From: Promerops cafer
Lineage: Eukaryota; Chordata; Aves; Passeriformes; Nectariniidae
Direction of reading: 5' to 3'
DNA length: 64,000 nucleotides
Assembly (NCBI GenBank): GCA_013398275.1
Contig: VZSE01005952.1
Span: 186,001-250,000, forward strand
Within the stretch, counting starts at the first letter, position 1. Each line of letters starts with the position of its first letter. This document shows positions 38,620 through 51,219 of the stretch, piece by piece. The position numbers were made by a program, and so were the translations under genes. The notes below the pieces were generated by a model that saw only the letters and a program-made list of their open reading frames with translations, ran no database searches and was not told the origin of the DNA.

Positions 38620-40620
38620 TACATGCACACACCTCATTTTTTCTCCAACAAATTACCTCATGGACAGCATCCACAGCACCCATCAGAACCACCCAAAAAT
38701 ATTACTGCAAAATATTACCACTGCTTTTTCATTTGAGACAGAAATGAAGAAGCATGGTGTAAGCTGGTTTCTTCAGTAATACCTGTGTCTACACAGGGCT
38801 TTGGAGAGCAGAAGAGCATTGCTGGGCTACCCTGAACTTTTAATAAAATATATGCAAACTCTGTCAAAAATCGTATTTAACTGTTTGAATCTTTGTTCCT
38901 AATACCTCAATATCTGTCTGAATTGAAAACATCCATGACAAAAACTTTGTGTCTCTGAACCATTTCTCAATTTTGGTAGCAATTTTCATGTGTAAAGGGA
39001 AGCAATTCCTTTAGCAGATCCATATTGATACTACTCATCACCAGTTACCAGGAGATCCAAACAGAAAACAGAGAGCACCAAGGGAGAGTGTTTAATAGCT
39101 CAAAAATTTATTTAGTCTAGTGGGATTTTTAACACTGAAATACAGAATTCCCAACTGCTCAGATTTATTGAAAATCCTTACAAGGGTTCAGAACTAAGGA
39201 CTTACATGACTTTAATAGTTCAGTTTAAGCCCTGGAAACCTCAGCACACTGAACCTTTCCCCCATGACTGGAAACATATCGCAGTGCACTTTTCATCTGA
39301 CAAGAAAAGTGGCTAAAATATCTCAAAAAGATGCAGATGTCAAACATTAATCATAACCAATGCACACCGCTATGGCCCAGTAACTGTTGGTACTTAATTC
39401 CAACAAAATCACAATATTCTCTCAACCTTTTCTATGCGTCTGTGCATACATGACAGCAACTTTAAATCTTGTTGACAGTGACTTCCCTACCTGTCAGCAG
39501 GCAGGCAGCTGCAGTTCAAACAAAAGCACTTCTCAATTCCCACCCTGAGCTCCAAGCTCAACAGTGTACTTTGGGACATGGCTGAATACTAAGTCAAAAG
39601 TGTCCCTGCTTTACTGGTAAGTAAACAATTAAAAAGTATGTCTATTAAGTAGGGAGCAAAGGTTAATTAGAAAGGAAAATCAACTGGAATTTGAAACAGG
39701 AATACTTTTTCAGAGATAATTAAATCAAACTTGTAAAACCACAAGTATAAGGAAATTATATCTTCAGCAGTATACCCAGATTATCATAATAATTAGGGAC
39801 CTGATAGACAGGTAAGTACTTTTATGTAGATTACACCTACCTGCCTACATACATAAAAGTTGCTATCTAAAACCCCCCATTAGTAAGTGAACTGTAATTA
39901 AACCATGATTTCCACTCCCTTAACTAACAGATTAATTTGAGAAGTCTGAGTAGAGTCAAAGAGTAGAAATAAATTTATTAGCCGTCCTACAAAATTCTAT
40001 TGCTTGATTATTTTTTAATAATATATCTTAGATTGTTTCTCTGAGTATGTGTATTTTTTATTTAGTAACATTCTGTTGATTTGAGTAACTCCAAACAGCA
40101 ACACACACACTAATATATTTATTATATTAGCTCAAATATAGAATGACTTGAAGGACTTCTGTATTGTCTGCAGGCAGAAGATGATTATCTGATAAAAGAT
40201 TTTAAAAGAAATGTCAGATAAAGAGGACATGTCTCAAGCTGGTCTAAACAACATATTTAAACCTACATTCTCTGTATATTTTTGTGCTTGTGTTTTTAAT
40301 ATCTATCGATGTGAATAACACGAAAGATCAAACTGAAGTTGTAGTAGGGCTGTTTGTCTTTAATATCTCAACTCTGCTGCATTTTAAAACATCTATCCCT
40401 AGAGCAATTTTAGTCACCAAAAGCATCAGTGTGCAGACTTCTGGTTTAGAGAATTTTTGTTGAAAATAACTAGTGTATTTCTAATTATTTTCCAATCCTC
40501 TGGAGAGAATCCCTGTATTGTAACTGCAGTCTGACATTACAGTGTGCAGTTTCTTGAACTAAATAAAGAAAACATTAGAATTTGCTCAGTAGAACCTGAT
40601 TGCTTTCCCTTTCTCATTTG
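38620..40620. other. Non-coding DNA with one interrupted inverted repeat
   Basis: No gene is recognised. Perfect 11-bp inverted arms lie at 39,818-39,828 (ACTTTTATGTA) and 39,850-39,860, separated by a 21-nt spacer rich in CCTAC/CCTGC. The remaining sequence is AT-rich with stops in every frame. Confidence 0.6.
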
Positions 40621-40623
40621 CAG

Positions 40624-40832
40624 TTTGTTAAATGAGAAGCTGCATAAAACAAATAAATGAAGCAGGTGCATATCAGGTTCTGGTTTGGAAGACTGCCAGC
40701 TGATCAACCCCACCAAGGTTTTATTATCTAACCGGAAACATTTTGCTGGTGCTCAGATTTTCCCCTCAAGAATAACCTCTGCCAACTGGAAACAGCTCAA
40801 TGAACAAAATGCTGTAACTATTGAAGATTCAG
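40624..40832 (+). other. Candidate exon (209 nt) on the plus strand
   Basis: A strong acceptor (CCCTTTCTCATTTGCAG, ending at 40,623) and a strong donor (TTCAG before GTAAAT at 40,833) bracket this segment. The first part has an in-frame TGA, after which a frame opens for about 58 codons to the donor and reads on 20 codons beyond it. The peptide (for example NPTKVLLSNRKHF and ITSANWKQL) looks protein-like in composition but matches nothing I recognise. It could be an exon of a non-coding RNA, a 5' or 3' terminal exon, or chance. Confidence 0.2.
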
Positions 40833-40839
40833 GTAAATG

Positions 40840-41950
40840 CTCTGTGGCAATCATTGCGCCCAACAGGCTCTTATCCCTCTCTATATGCATATAGACACAC
40901 ATATATGCAGGCTAGTCTGAAAATATATTCCAAATTTTATGTCAAAAACCCCCAGCAATAACAGCAGGCCATCAAAAAGAGACCGTGTTTTTCCACGGAC
41001 TTTGTAATAAACATTAAAACAATGATTGAACAGAAAATCTCATATTTGGTAATTTGGAAGGCATATTTTCCAGCTGGAGAGCTTCCTTTGGACCCCAGTA
41101 AACAGCTGGAGGGGATGGGTAGAATATTTGGTAATACTGTCCATTTGGCCTTTCTTCTGCTTCCATCAAACTTTTAAACGGTTTGCAGTGGGAAAGCAGG
41201 ACTGTAGCATGGTGTAGGGGTGCCCAGTGCACACAGTTTGGAGGAGTGTCAGGCAGGGGGATCTGCCATGCCATGAATGTTAGCAGCTGGAGCCGATGCT
41301 TTAATGCTGCCCCGAGTTCTTGTTAAGTACGTGTTGCAGCACTGTTGAAGTCTACACTTGCACTGAATTTCAGCCCCTGGGCACTGTTTGTAGCCCTCCT
41401 CCCAGCTTAGATGGGAAGATGTAAATCCTGCAGCTGACACAGATGCTCAAGAATTTGCTGTCCTAATAGGAGCTGCAGATTTATAGAGGAGAGTATTTTT
41501 AAAGCATCAGAATTGCTACTTTCAGGAGTATTTAAATCAGTTCAGACACGAAGGTATTTCTTGCACTTTGCTTTATAAAACATTTCAACCTGTTTATTGC
41601 TCCTCTTCTCAGCTCAAGGATAGTACTCATAGCATGGGAACACTTAATAATGTGCTTTCCCTTGGGAAAATGGCCTATGGAAAATCTTTAAACTTATTTA
41701 CTTTGCATACTTTTTAATACATATATATATATCACTAAGGGGAAAATTTACAAAAGCATGTTTATGGTAGAAGTCTAAATTGAATTGTTCTTCAGCAAGG
41801 TACATGTACTTTTACAAATTGTATGCTGAATTTGATAGCAGACCCATGTATTTTTATTACTGCAAAACAGTTTATAAAAAAAGAAATCTATAACCTTTCA
41901 GGGAAAAAAAATGCTTAGTCCTGATTGGTTTTTTAATATATGCGTAATGC
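40840..41950. other. Non-coding DNA
   Basis: No gene is recognised. A short AT dinucleotide run lies at 41,719-41,732. The minus-strand frames at 41,014-41,440 (86 and 63 codons) have no motif. Confidence 0.55.
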
Positions 41951-41954
41951 GTGT

Positions 41955-42430
41955 GGAAAATAATAGAAAAAAATAGTTGAAAGAGACTTCAAGCAGTCCT
42001 CTACTCTCAGACTCCTACCACAACAAAGGATTAAAAATATCTAACCTATATTTGGCAGTTGGTTGTACATCCTGTTCATAAAATCCCTCAGTGATGGAGA
42101 TTTCATTGTATTCTATGACACATGTGAGAGAATATCTCCCACTGTCCTTCCTTTGGGAAGGTTTTATTAAGGCTATATATAAATCTCACTTTCTGCAACA
42201 GGAGCTCAACTTCCTTGGAGGTTGGGGGAGCTTCTTGCATTTTTCTTCAGTTTTCTTTAAATCATTTGAAGACCTGCCATGCCTCAAGTCCTGTCTTCCA
42301 CATTCTTAATAGCAACAATAACCTATTTCTTTTTTGGAAGTTGCATTTGCTACACTTTAGATCCTTCCTTCTCTGCGTCACTCGATCCTCCCCAATTTGT
42401 CCTTACATTTCTTGAAGTTTATGTCAAAAA
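41955..42430 (-). mobile_element. Degenerate CR1-family LINE, 3' part, antisense
   Basis: Read on the plus strand, this is the reverse complement of an old CR1 3' region. Blocks I recognise include GTTGGTTGTACATCCTGTTC, AAAATCCCTCAGTGATGGAGATTTCA, the stretch around TCCTTTGGGAAGGTTTTATTAAGG, TTTCTGCAACAGGAGCTCAACTTC, and finally TCGATCCTCCCCAATTTGTCC and TTTCTTGAAGTTTATGTC. The element therefore lies on the minus strand. It is broken by stops and indels and encodes nothing now. It is about as diverged as the relic at 7.7-8.6 kb and seems to be of the same old kind. Ends are approximate. Confidence 0.7.
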
Positions 42431-42434
42431 ATAG

Positions 42435-43005
42435 CAAAAAGACTCCAACAGAGGCTTTATTCACACTGAGTGGAGCAGAATGGTTATTTCCTATTTCTGA
42501 ATACACTCACAGTTTCACATCCCAGAATGAGGGCTGCCTGCCTGTTTCCACAATAGGAAAACAACACTGATTCATGTTCAGTTTATGATTTGCAAAGGGC
42601 ACTTGTAAATCACTAGGCCTGTGACCAAGATACTGCTATCTAATGGGTCAGTCTCTAACTGTTATACATAAATTTCCTTCCTTAAGAGTAGTACTTTGAA
42701 CTCTCCTTAATCAACTATAGCTTTTCACATTAGACCAGTTTTTTTCAATTCCTGAAAATTTTTTAATTGCAATTCTGTCCTACAAAGCGCATGGATTCCC
42801 CTCCCAGCTTGATACCATACGGAAATTTAGCAAATAATCCTCCATGCCTTGAAAGTCATCCATAAAAAGCACTTAGAATATCTGTGGGATAACAATCCCT
42901 TTTCTATCTACATCACCTATATCTATATCTACCTATCTGATGACAGAAACACCCACGGTGACAGAACATTCCCTAATCTAACAGAACCAAGGTTTTCTTG
43001 CTTTG
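42435..43005. other. Non-coding DNA downstream of the CR1 relic
   Basis: No gene is recognised. The sequence is AT-rich with an imperfect CTATATCTAC-type run near 42,915-42,935. Confidence 0.5.
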
Positions 43006-43008
43006 CAG

Positions 43009-43214
43009 AGTTCCAGCTTCATGTTTGTGCTGATGGCCCTCGCTGCCCACCATGGCACAGCTCTACCCACAGTCTGCATAAAGACAAGAATCACTGCCAG
43101 AAATGCCAGTGACTGTGCTGTACCCAAGACACCCCTCAGCTGGGAAGATTTGTTCATGACATTTACTGTGGGGTGGGGGGAGATCATTTTCTCACTTTCT
43201 GAAGTGCTAAATTG
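43009..43214 (+). other. Candidate exon (206 nt) with a signal-peptide-like start
   Basis: A strong acceptor (TTTTCTTGCTTTGCAG, ending at 43,008) and a good donor (AATTG before GTAAGAG at 43,215) bracket the segment, and one frame is open throughout. An ATG at 43,021 begins MFVLMALAAHHGTA, hydrophobic like a weak signal peptide, followed by two cysteines and an NAS glycosylation motif. The frame stops at TAA inside the donor (43,216-43,218). No known protein is recognised and no neighbouring exon was found. Chance is a serious alternative. Confidence 0.2.
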
Positions 43215-43219
43215 GTAAG

Positions 43220-46200
43220 AGAAATTGTTACAGAGACAGTGTCCTGGGGTGTCTGTCTGAAAATTGTCCTAGAAGATCAGTCCCAGCAGCCTGGACTGCT
43301 GAAACAGCATGAGGCCTTGAGCAGCTGCCTTTTCCCTGGCAGCCTTTTTTAAAAATGCAAGAAATGCAGTCAACACCCACTGCTAAAATTTTAGAACTAC
43401 TGCCTAAAATAATGCTTTCAAAAGGAGGCAGTGCTGTAACACCTCCACATAAATGGTATCTGCCCTGCATCAGCTCACTCCCCTGAACAGTTTGAAAGGA
43501 ACTTGCTCACTTAAACTTTCTGCACTTCAAATCAACCAAGATGCTTTCACTTTAAACTGAAAACTAATTTTAAGAAAGGACGGCACAAATTGTACCTTCA
43601 GCTACAAAGTAGGGGTTGTAATGCATGGATGTAGCTTTTTTCCAAAGTCTTCTCAATTTCCCTTCAAAAAGAAGGGAGAGACTCATGCAACAAATGTATG
43701 ACTCAAAGTGAACCACACCTGGTGTACACTTAGTAGAAGAATGTGACGTACAAGTGAGGTCAACAGGGAAGTTAGGAAAGATCCATAACAAAGGATAACT
43801 TCATTGTGGGACTCAGATTTCCCTGTTACAACCTGGGTATTCATTCAGGGCTGTAGCCACACTCCTTATTTTATTCCTCTAAGCAGAGGGAAAGAAAATA
43901 CAGGGAAAGAAAATATCTTTCTTAGATTTATTATGAAATGACTTAAAAACTTCCCTTTCTAGATCAGGATACATAATTTCTATGAGGCTTTCTGAAACTA
44001 AACTTTTCAAACTGTTGGAAAGAGAAATTCTACTGAGAACCAAATTCCTTTGGCTTAATAGAAACAAATTCATGGTTTTGGAACAGAAGAACACTGTGAA
44101 CACGTGGTGTGGATTCAAATAGCAACCTACGTGTTTCTGGTGTGACCCCTGACAAGCCAGGCTAAGCAAATGGAATTTAGAATTCATGATTTGTCTAAAA
44201 TCTAAAGGATCAAGGATTCACCTCCAACAAAAGTCATTACAGTTTGGCTGAAGGGCACACGAACTTTTGCATACACAAAAATTTAAAAGATCAAAGGGAT
44301 GAGAGGTAAAAATTAGTTTTAAAAAGAGATAGCCTCTAATTACCTATTACAAAACTACAGTAATGATACAAGTGGCTTTTTCAAAGACATTTTCCTTCAA
44401 TATTCTGGCTAACAGTTTCTTCAACATGAATCTGATTCAGACCATGAATATGTTGTTTGCAACCTTTGCAATGATCTACTGGCTGCTACCCTTAGTCTGT
44501 CCTTCAGAGGTACTCCAAGCTCAGTTTTTTATACAACTGCTACTTCCTCTGCTCTGGGATAAAATCTACCAACTGGTAGACAACAACAAAAATAAGCCCT
44601 TCTTCATCCTCCTCTTTTTCACAGACCATCACCAGGGTTTAGGACACTACTCGAGAGAACCTCTCTGTAAGGCCTCGATGAGTACTGAAATCAAGCCCGT
44701 CATGATTCCCACAGTAAGTCACAGAGCACAAACAGGCTTCAGTCTGGAGAAATTTGCCTGTTTTTGAGATGTCAGATGGAATTTAACTGCCTCCTTCCAT
44801 CCCTCCCGTTCACCTCCCCCTCCAGCCCAAGAAAACACAATGAACTGTGATCTGCAGCTGCTCCACGTGGTCCGTGCCACGACGCCTCTGCCATTCCCAA
44901 CGGGGTTGGGTAGGGCACTGGCTCTGTGCTGCCTCTGAAGGGATGACTCTGCCTGCTGAGTCAAACCCCAGCTTTCTGTATGAACAACAGCCAAAGTCAC
45001 AGACATTGCTGCTTCTCCTCCCTTTTCTATTTATGGCACTGACAACATGATGTAATCTATTTTGCATAATCAAATACTTTATGCTTGAGTGGTCCCGTTG
45101 TAGCAAAAAAAAAAAAATCACAACAAAAAAGGATCTGGGCTTGTGAAGATAGTGGTTTGTTAAGTAACCTGCTTAGCTGTGGTTCATTTTAAGACACATT
45201 AAAACACCTAGAAAGGGTTGCTTTACAAAATATAGCTTATTTCCTGAGTGCATTCACAATGCATGGTTTTATTTGGGATTTTGTCCTCAGAGTGTGTTAA
45301 GCCAAGAAAGGTAGAGGGGCAACTCAGAGAAATGCTTTTATTAGGTAGCAAAAATTGCAGTGAAGGGAAGCATCTTTATACAGATTACAAGAAAATCTAT
45401 TGCTGAGGAAACAAACAAATTTCTGAAGATAAGGATATTATGATGCTCAAGGGAGAAGAGCTTGACAGTAAACCTAACTGGCAAACAGGACAAACACACT
45501 GGTCCTCTCACACAAATTCAGAGGAAAAGATGTTTTCTATGCTTTACAATCACAATGAGGCAGATCAGGACTGGGATGATATTCTAAAAAAGAACTGCCT
45601 ACTGTTTCTGTTGCAAAGCACATCCATTAACCCTTGAATCCACAGAGAGCAATAAAAGTGTTTTTCTGATGGTTTTGTATTTACAAAGACACTTTTATCC
45701 GTGAAGCATTTATGCTTGAAAACACTGAGTGCCATAAATGTAAGAACTTGGCCAACTTGCAGGGGTGGTTTAATCCATGAGCAAAAAAATGGCAAGCCTT
45801 GCTACTCCTCCCTTACAGGACCAAAAGCAAGACAAATTGGAAGAAACCAGGTGGCTGAGAGGAAGGAAAGGAAATAATCTATCTATTGTATTAGAGGCAC
45901 ACATCCCTATCCTAAAAATGAAAATCTGATACACATTTGAACATCAGACTGAGATCTCCTGAGTCACTTCTGCCCCAGTTTCTTGCAAATAAAACATCAC
46001 ACAAGGCATTTAAGAGGTTTCTGTAAACTTCAGCTAAAACCACATGCTCTGAAACATTTGTTTAGATAGTTAAGTTTTAACTTCTAGGTTACTTAACTCC
46101 TGCCTTGTGCAATCTTGGGAATGAGAGATGCTAATTGCAGGGAATGAAATGAGATATGTAGCTATTTTTAAAATTACTGTCCAGGGGCTTGGCTGTGGCA

Positions 46201-48220
46201 CTGAAAATTGCTTGTTGATAAAAGAACTGGATAAATATATTTACAGACACATTATCATGATTCCTGCATGTATTGAAAACCTGCCTTCTGAAGCAAAAAA
46301 AAACGCTCTTAGCTATTGAGACTTAAACAAACCAGACCCCTTCTCAAAAAACTTACAGTAAGAACATCAAAAGCTAAGAAAAACAAATTAGCAGCTCATG
46401 AATAGCTACATATAAGAATGTGCAACCCTTAGCCTATTCAAGCAACATCATCTTCTAGTACAGAAATATTAGGCAAGAATATCTGTTTTGCAAACATAAG
46501 CTGAGTCTTTCTAAAATGAAATTGCTATAAACAACATACACCACAGTAGAGTCAGAACATACATAAACACACTCTTTCTAAATTTCATGTACTCTCAAAA
46601 GGAGAATACACATCTACTGTAAAGTGAACAACCATATTCCATCTATCCATACTGATTCTGCTTTTCCCTTATGAAAATTCCACTGCATTTTATGAAGAGT
46701 CATAATAGCTCTGGAGCTGTTCCACTTGTACCAGCTTTGTTAACAGGAGGCAGGACAGAAGAGTGGAAAGCAGGGACAGGGACCAAACTTGTTTCTCTCT
46801 GGAAGAGATGCTCTTCACCTCTTCACCCTGTCTTTTGGTCAGTACAGAAATGGTTGGCTGCTGCCAAACCCCTGCACATATTGCAAGTACCTCTTTCCAG
46901 ACTTGGTACAGCACAGTTTTGCCAACATGAAGCACGCATAAAAACAAACAAAAACCAGGCTCCCTAAAACTGTAATATATAAACCAGTGACTTTTCAAAA
47001 CACCACCAGCTAGACTTCTTTTTGTTTCTAAGCATGAAGAGAAACTTCTGATTTCTGAGTATATGCAGAATTCTTGGTTCTTTCTAGACAATGTTTTTAT
47101 GTATAAATATATTCACATGGCACCAGAAACCTGATGGTTTTTTTACAATCGTGTCCTGTCATTCAAAACCACCAATAGTGAGAACTGGGAATTTTCAAAC
47201 ACTTCCAAGTTTGAAAGCTTCGATTAAAAACACTGTCCCTTCTGAAGGTAAAGAAGGTTCAGTTGATTCAATTACTACTTAGCTTATCCAAGGGGGAAAA
47301 AAGAAAAAAACAATTAACAAAAACCAACTTTATTTTCTCATTTCTTATAATATAATTTAAAAAGAGACGTTCAGAGGATGAGATCTAACAGTTCTATAGC
47401 TCTGATCTGAGTAGCTTGGTATTTAAACTCTGCTATAAAACTCCTGCAAAACAAATCAGTTTCAGCATAAATTTGTTAAATTTTATTAAGCTTAACTCTA
47501 TATACACATCTAGACTTGTTTAACTAATAAAGCACAAAATAATTTTCTAATTCCATCTTAATTTCCATTTAAATACCAGTAAAAGTGTAATTAAAGGAGA
47601 CTTCCATGAACAGCAAACAGCAGGAAATTAAAACATATATAAAGGCAAAATTGCTTAAAAAGATGAAAACCAAAGTACTGCAGCCTCCTGAGTAGGGAAA
47701 AAGCTTCTGTTTTCCGCAAATATCTCCTGAAATTTTATATATTGGGAAGTTCTAACCAATGAGAGCCTAAAATTACTTCAGAGAAGGGAAAAATAAAGCA
47801 AGCTACCATCAAAGAAAAAGGTCAAGTGAATTATCAGAAATCAAATTCCACATCACTGCTGTAAAACATGACTGGATCTGAGGATTTAAAATAATCCACA
47901 GTTTACTACATAAAACTGCTTTTAAGGGACAATTAGTCGACAACTGAACATTCAAAGGTTACTAAATACTTTTGTATATGAGGAGAAACAGATACGTGAA
48001 TGTTGTGACATAATATTTAAACTTTCAGTACCAAAGGCAAGAGAATGCCAACCAGAAGATTCAATGCATAATCTAGAAAGTAATTAAGCACACAACAGAG
48101 ATTAATAGTCTGTTGTACAATTGAGCAGTAGTCATTCTTTTCTTGAATCTCTAAGAACTAAAAATCTGTAATTAACTGTATTAATTGTGTTTTATTAGAC
48201 CAAGGAGCCTCAGAAGGCTG
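43220..48220. other. Non-coding DNA with GC-richer patch at 44,780-45,030
   Basis: The longest frames are 134 codons (44,363-44,767 plus) and 133 codons (46,690-47,091 minus). Neither has a motif, a credible start or good flanking splice signals. The GC-richer patch at about 44,780-45,030 has open frames on both strands with no recognisable content. An A13 run lies at 45,105-45,117. Confidence 0.5.
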
Positions 48221-48223
48221 CAA

Positions 48224-48255
48224 GACTGGATGCATGGTGAATGACTGGATGCATG
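48224..48255 (+). repeat. 13-bp direct repeat, period 19
   Basis: GACTGGATGCATG occurs at 48,224-48,236 and again at 48,243-48,255, with a partial third unit (ACTGGTGAATG) after it. This is a tiny local duplication. Confidence 0.85.
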
Positions 48256-48303
48256 ACTGGTGAATGTGTCCACTAGAACTGAAGACATTTTTATTATGAT
48301 TCT

Positions 48304-48457
48304 AAAAAAAAAAAAAAAAAAAAACAAACCCAAAAAAACCCCACAAAAAAAACCCAAAACCAAGCCAAAAACCCAGACAAAAAATTTCCGCAAACAAAAA
48401 ACCAAAAGAAACAACACAAACAATACCAAACTAAAACCCAAAAACCCAATCCAACCA
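48304..48457 (+). repeat. A/C-only low-complexity tract with A21 start
   Basis: After an A21 run (48,304-48,324) the plus strand is almost entirely A and C for about 150 bp (only a few G and T bases near 48,364-48,410). On the minus strand this reads as G/T-rich sequence with repeated GGG and one GGGG run. The lysine- and asparagine-rich open frame over it is an artefact of composition. Comparable G/T-rich tracts are common in songbird genomes. Confidence 0.9.
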
Positions 48458-48519
48458 CTGTTAAAAACATTTGGGATCATTTACACTTCCTGCATTTTCA
48501 GACTTGGTACAGCTGGGCC

Positions 48520-48880
48520 CTTGTATCCCTGTGCACAGATGTTTCACAAAGCAGCAGTGGGCTCCCCCTGAGTTTGTTACCACCAAACACTGCAGTTCCA
48601 AAGGGGCTGGAGGTGGGGTAGAGCAGGGAACCAAGCTGGAAAGCCTCTGGTGCCACCTGGGACTGTGGTGCAGCCACAGCTTCCAGACACGGAGCAGAGG
48701 ATGCACCAGCAGGCAGAGAGCAAAGTGCACGTGCAGATCCAAGGGATCTGTGGAGCCAAGCTTCCCCTTATTCAGGCAAGAACCAGCACCAGGCTGCTCT
48801 TCCTGACAGTGTCCCTGACCTGCTTCTGACCTGTCCCAGCAAAAGCCATGGAAGCAGCCCAGGCTGCCCTGTGACCTCCA
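48520..48880. other. GC-rich patch, identity unknown
   Basis: This is one of the most GC-rich stretches in the window and lies directly next to the A/C tract. It carries overlapping open frames of 141 and 60 codons on the minus strand and 111 codons on the plus strand. Open frames on both strands fit base composition rather than coding. An LTR or gene remnant is possible, but I see no defining ends. Confidence 0.4.
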
Positions 48881-48889
48881 CTGCAATAA

Positions 48890-51200
48890 TTACGCTTCAT
48901 AAATAGGTTTGTACACAACCAATACAAAGATGTGCAAATCCTTGCTGGAGTTTTTCCTCAGCTATACCAGGTTTGAACTTCAAAACATCAATTAAAGCAG
49001 AAAAATGATAAAAGCTTCATATGACCTGCATCTCTACTGGCTTTAACATTGAAAATAATTTATATCTGCTCCAAATGAGTTCAGAGTACTGCCATCCTCG
49101 TGGGGTAATGATTTATGAAGTGTTAGCACACAGGTGAATGTGTGTAGTGCAAGAACTTGCAGATTCAAACCCTTTGTTTCCCTTTGTTGCTATTTAATTA
49201 TGAGTGAAGGGGAAGCAAAGAGTTTAAATAAACCCAGTCAAGTGTACACTGCCAGAGAAACACTAGGGCATTCAACAACTTAGTATAACTTTCCATGTGT
49301 TTAGACTTTACTGCTTTTTAAATTTGGGTACAAATCATGCAACTTTCCCCACGCTCATTTCACTTTGTTCTTTTCTCTGTCAGATTATCCTTTATTTATT
49401 TTGCGATTCTACTTCCCCACTTCGCCCCAGAACAAATTTATTACTAACACATTTCTGAAGACACGCTCAGAATCTACGGGGTTTAGACTCCCTTAGTAAA
49501 AAATGCTGCCCTTCCTTGGTTTTCAACCTTCAGTGGAAACCAAATCTTAGAAGAGCAGTCAGTAAGGAATCAAGAAGCCAAACAATCTGAAGACAACTTT
49601 TGTCATGTCTAGCTCATGTTGGTCTCTAAATTAATAAAACTGCTGCCTTATCCTGTTGAAATAATGGGACATGCACCACTGCTCTGCTAAGCTAATAGCC
49701 AAATTTTACAGTTATTTGTCTTATAACTAACCAGTAATAGATATCTCAAACTTCCAGTAAGATTTTCATATATGTCAAAATAATCCATTGTGAAAACCAT
49801 AGAGAGGGAACAGATTTTAATTAAAAAAAAATTGAACATGACAAACAACATGGGCGGTGTCATTTCATGCTTTATTCCTGCAAGCTAAAGGGTTTGCATT
49901 TTAGAGGATCGGTCTTTAAAATGTTAGGGTGAAAAATAAACCTAAATCACATTTTCTTAGAAAGAATAAATTAATTGTTACCATCAGTATAGAAAATCAT
50001 ATCAATGAATCAATCCAAATTCTCTATTCCATTGCATTATCTAGGATATAAAACTGTTTTCATGTTAGCCTATAATTTTATATTCCAACAAATGTTATTT
50101 GGGAACTAAGATTGAAAGATGAAGCATGGAAGAAAATGACATTTTGTGTACCATCTAATTACCAATTATCTGCCAGTGGAACTAATCAAATTGTATAAAT
50201 TTAGACTGCAGATTCATCAACCAATTACCTTAGAGAACATGTTATACCCCTCATCAGTGATTCAACCAACAGTCCAAGTATCAAACAACTTACTGTAGAT
50301 ATTATAGGGATCTTTTTAGTCAGAGAAACACATGCCCAAGCACAGTAATTAAAAGCTGCTGCAAGTTATAATATTGCTAAAGTACTTAAATGTATTTTAA
50401 AAGTATCTAATATTAATTTAAACTTGTAACTTACAAAGAAAAGGAGTGATTTACTATGCTGGATTAAAGCAGGTTGAATTTGATGTACCATATTCTACAA
50501 AATCACACCTTCCATAACCTCTGCTTTTTACACAGTCAATAAAATGATGAAATGCAGGTCTGGCTTCTAATAACAATTCATGCATTAATTGAGGTGCTTC
50601 ATTTAGATATAGAAGGAATTGTTTGGAAATACAGCACGCCAGCTCTTATCTGTGAATTACTTTTCTTTACATATGGAAATTATCAATTAAGTGTAATTCT
50701 ATTTTCATAACCCCAACATTTTACTTGAATTATCTGCAGACATTAATTTGAAAACACACCAGCTGCTGGTGAATGTCTTTCAGAATATATTTCAGAAGAA
50801 GAAAGAGAGTAGTATGTTTTCTTTCTTTTCATCAATACACTCAAGTACATAAATATACTCTGGTTAAAAGCACTAGGACACCTACTTATGCTAACACAAT
50901 CTGAGCTTTCTGTTATTTTGCCTGAGCATTCTTCTGGAATTAATTTCTAATTATGTTTACAGCACTATCCACAACTTTGCTAGGAATTAGTATTTCAACA
51001 TTAATGAAAATATTAATACCCTCTTGAGACTCAAACAAACAACTGGAAATTTGGCTCAAAAAATAAGCTTTTAACTCACACTTCTTTCTCTGCACAAGCC
51101 ATGTAGATAATTCTAAAATTTCTTATTTGATAATTTGACACAAAGTATATTTATAAAAATTGTCTCATGTTCGATCTTTATTTTATTTATGTTTTAAAAA
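48890..51200. other. AT-rich DNA with homeobox-type core motifs
   Basis: No open frame of note exists here. Sequence at about 49,960-50,240 has several ATTAATT, TAATTA and CAATTA motifs, as some conserved vertebrate enhancers do, but AT-rich DNA gives these by chance. Confidence 0.5.
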
Positions 51201-51219
51201 CTCTAGGTGTTTCCCAGTA

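Noticed and set aside
44363..44767. Plus-strand frame of 134 codons with hydrophobic stretches
   Set aside because: No family motif, no acceptor upstream, and hydrophobicity is expected from T-rich sequence.
46690..47091. Minus-strand frame of 133 codons
   Set aside because: No motif and no flanking exon signals; length is within chance for a window of this size.
48260..48571. Lysine-, asparagine- and proline-rich open frame of 103 codons
   Set aside because: It follows from the A/C-only low-complexity tract.
48461..48886. Minus-strand frame of 141 codons
   Set aside because: The patch is GC-rich with open frames on both strands, no motif, no splice-bounded structure and no start context.
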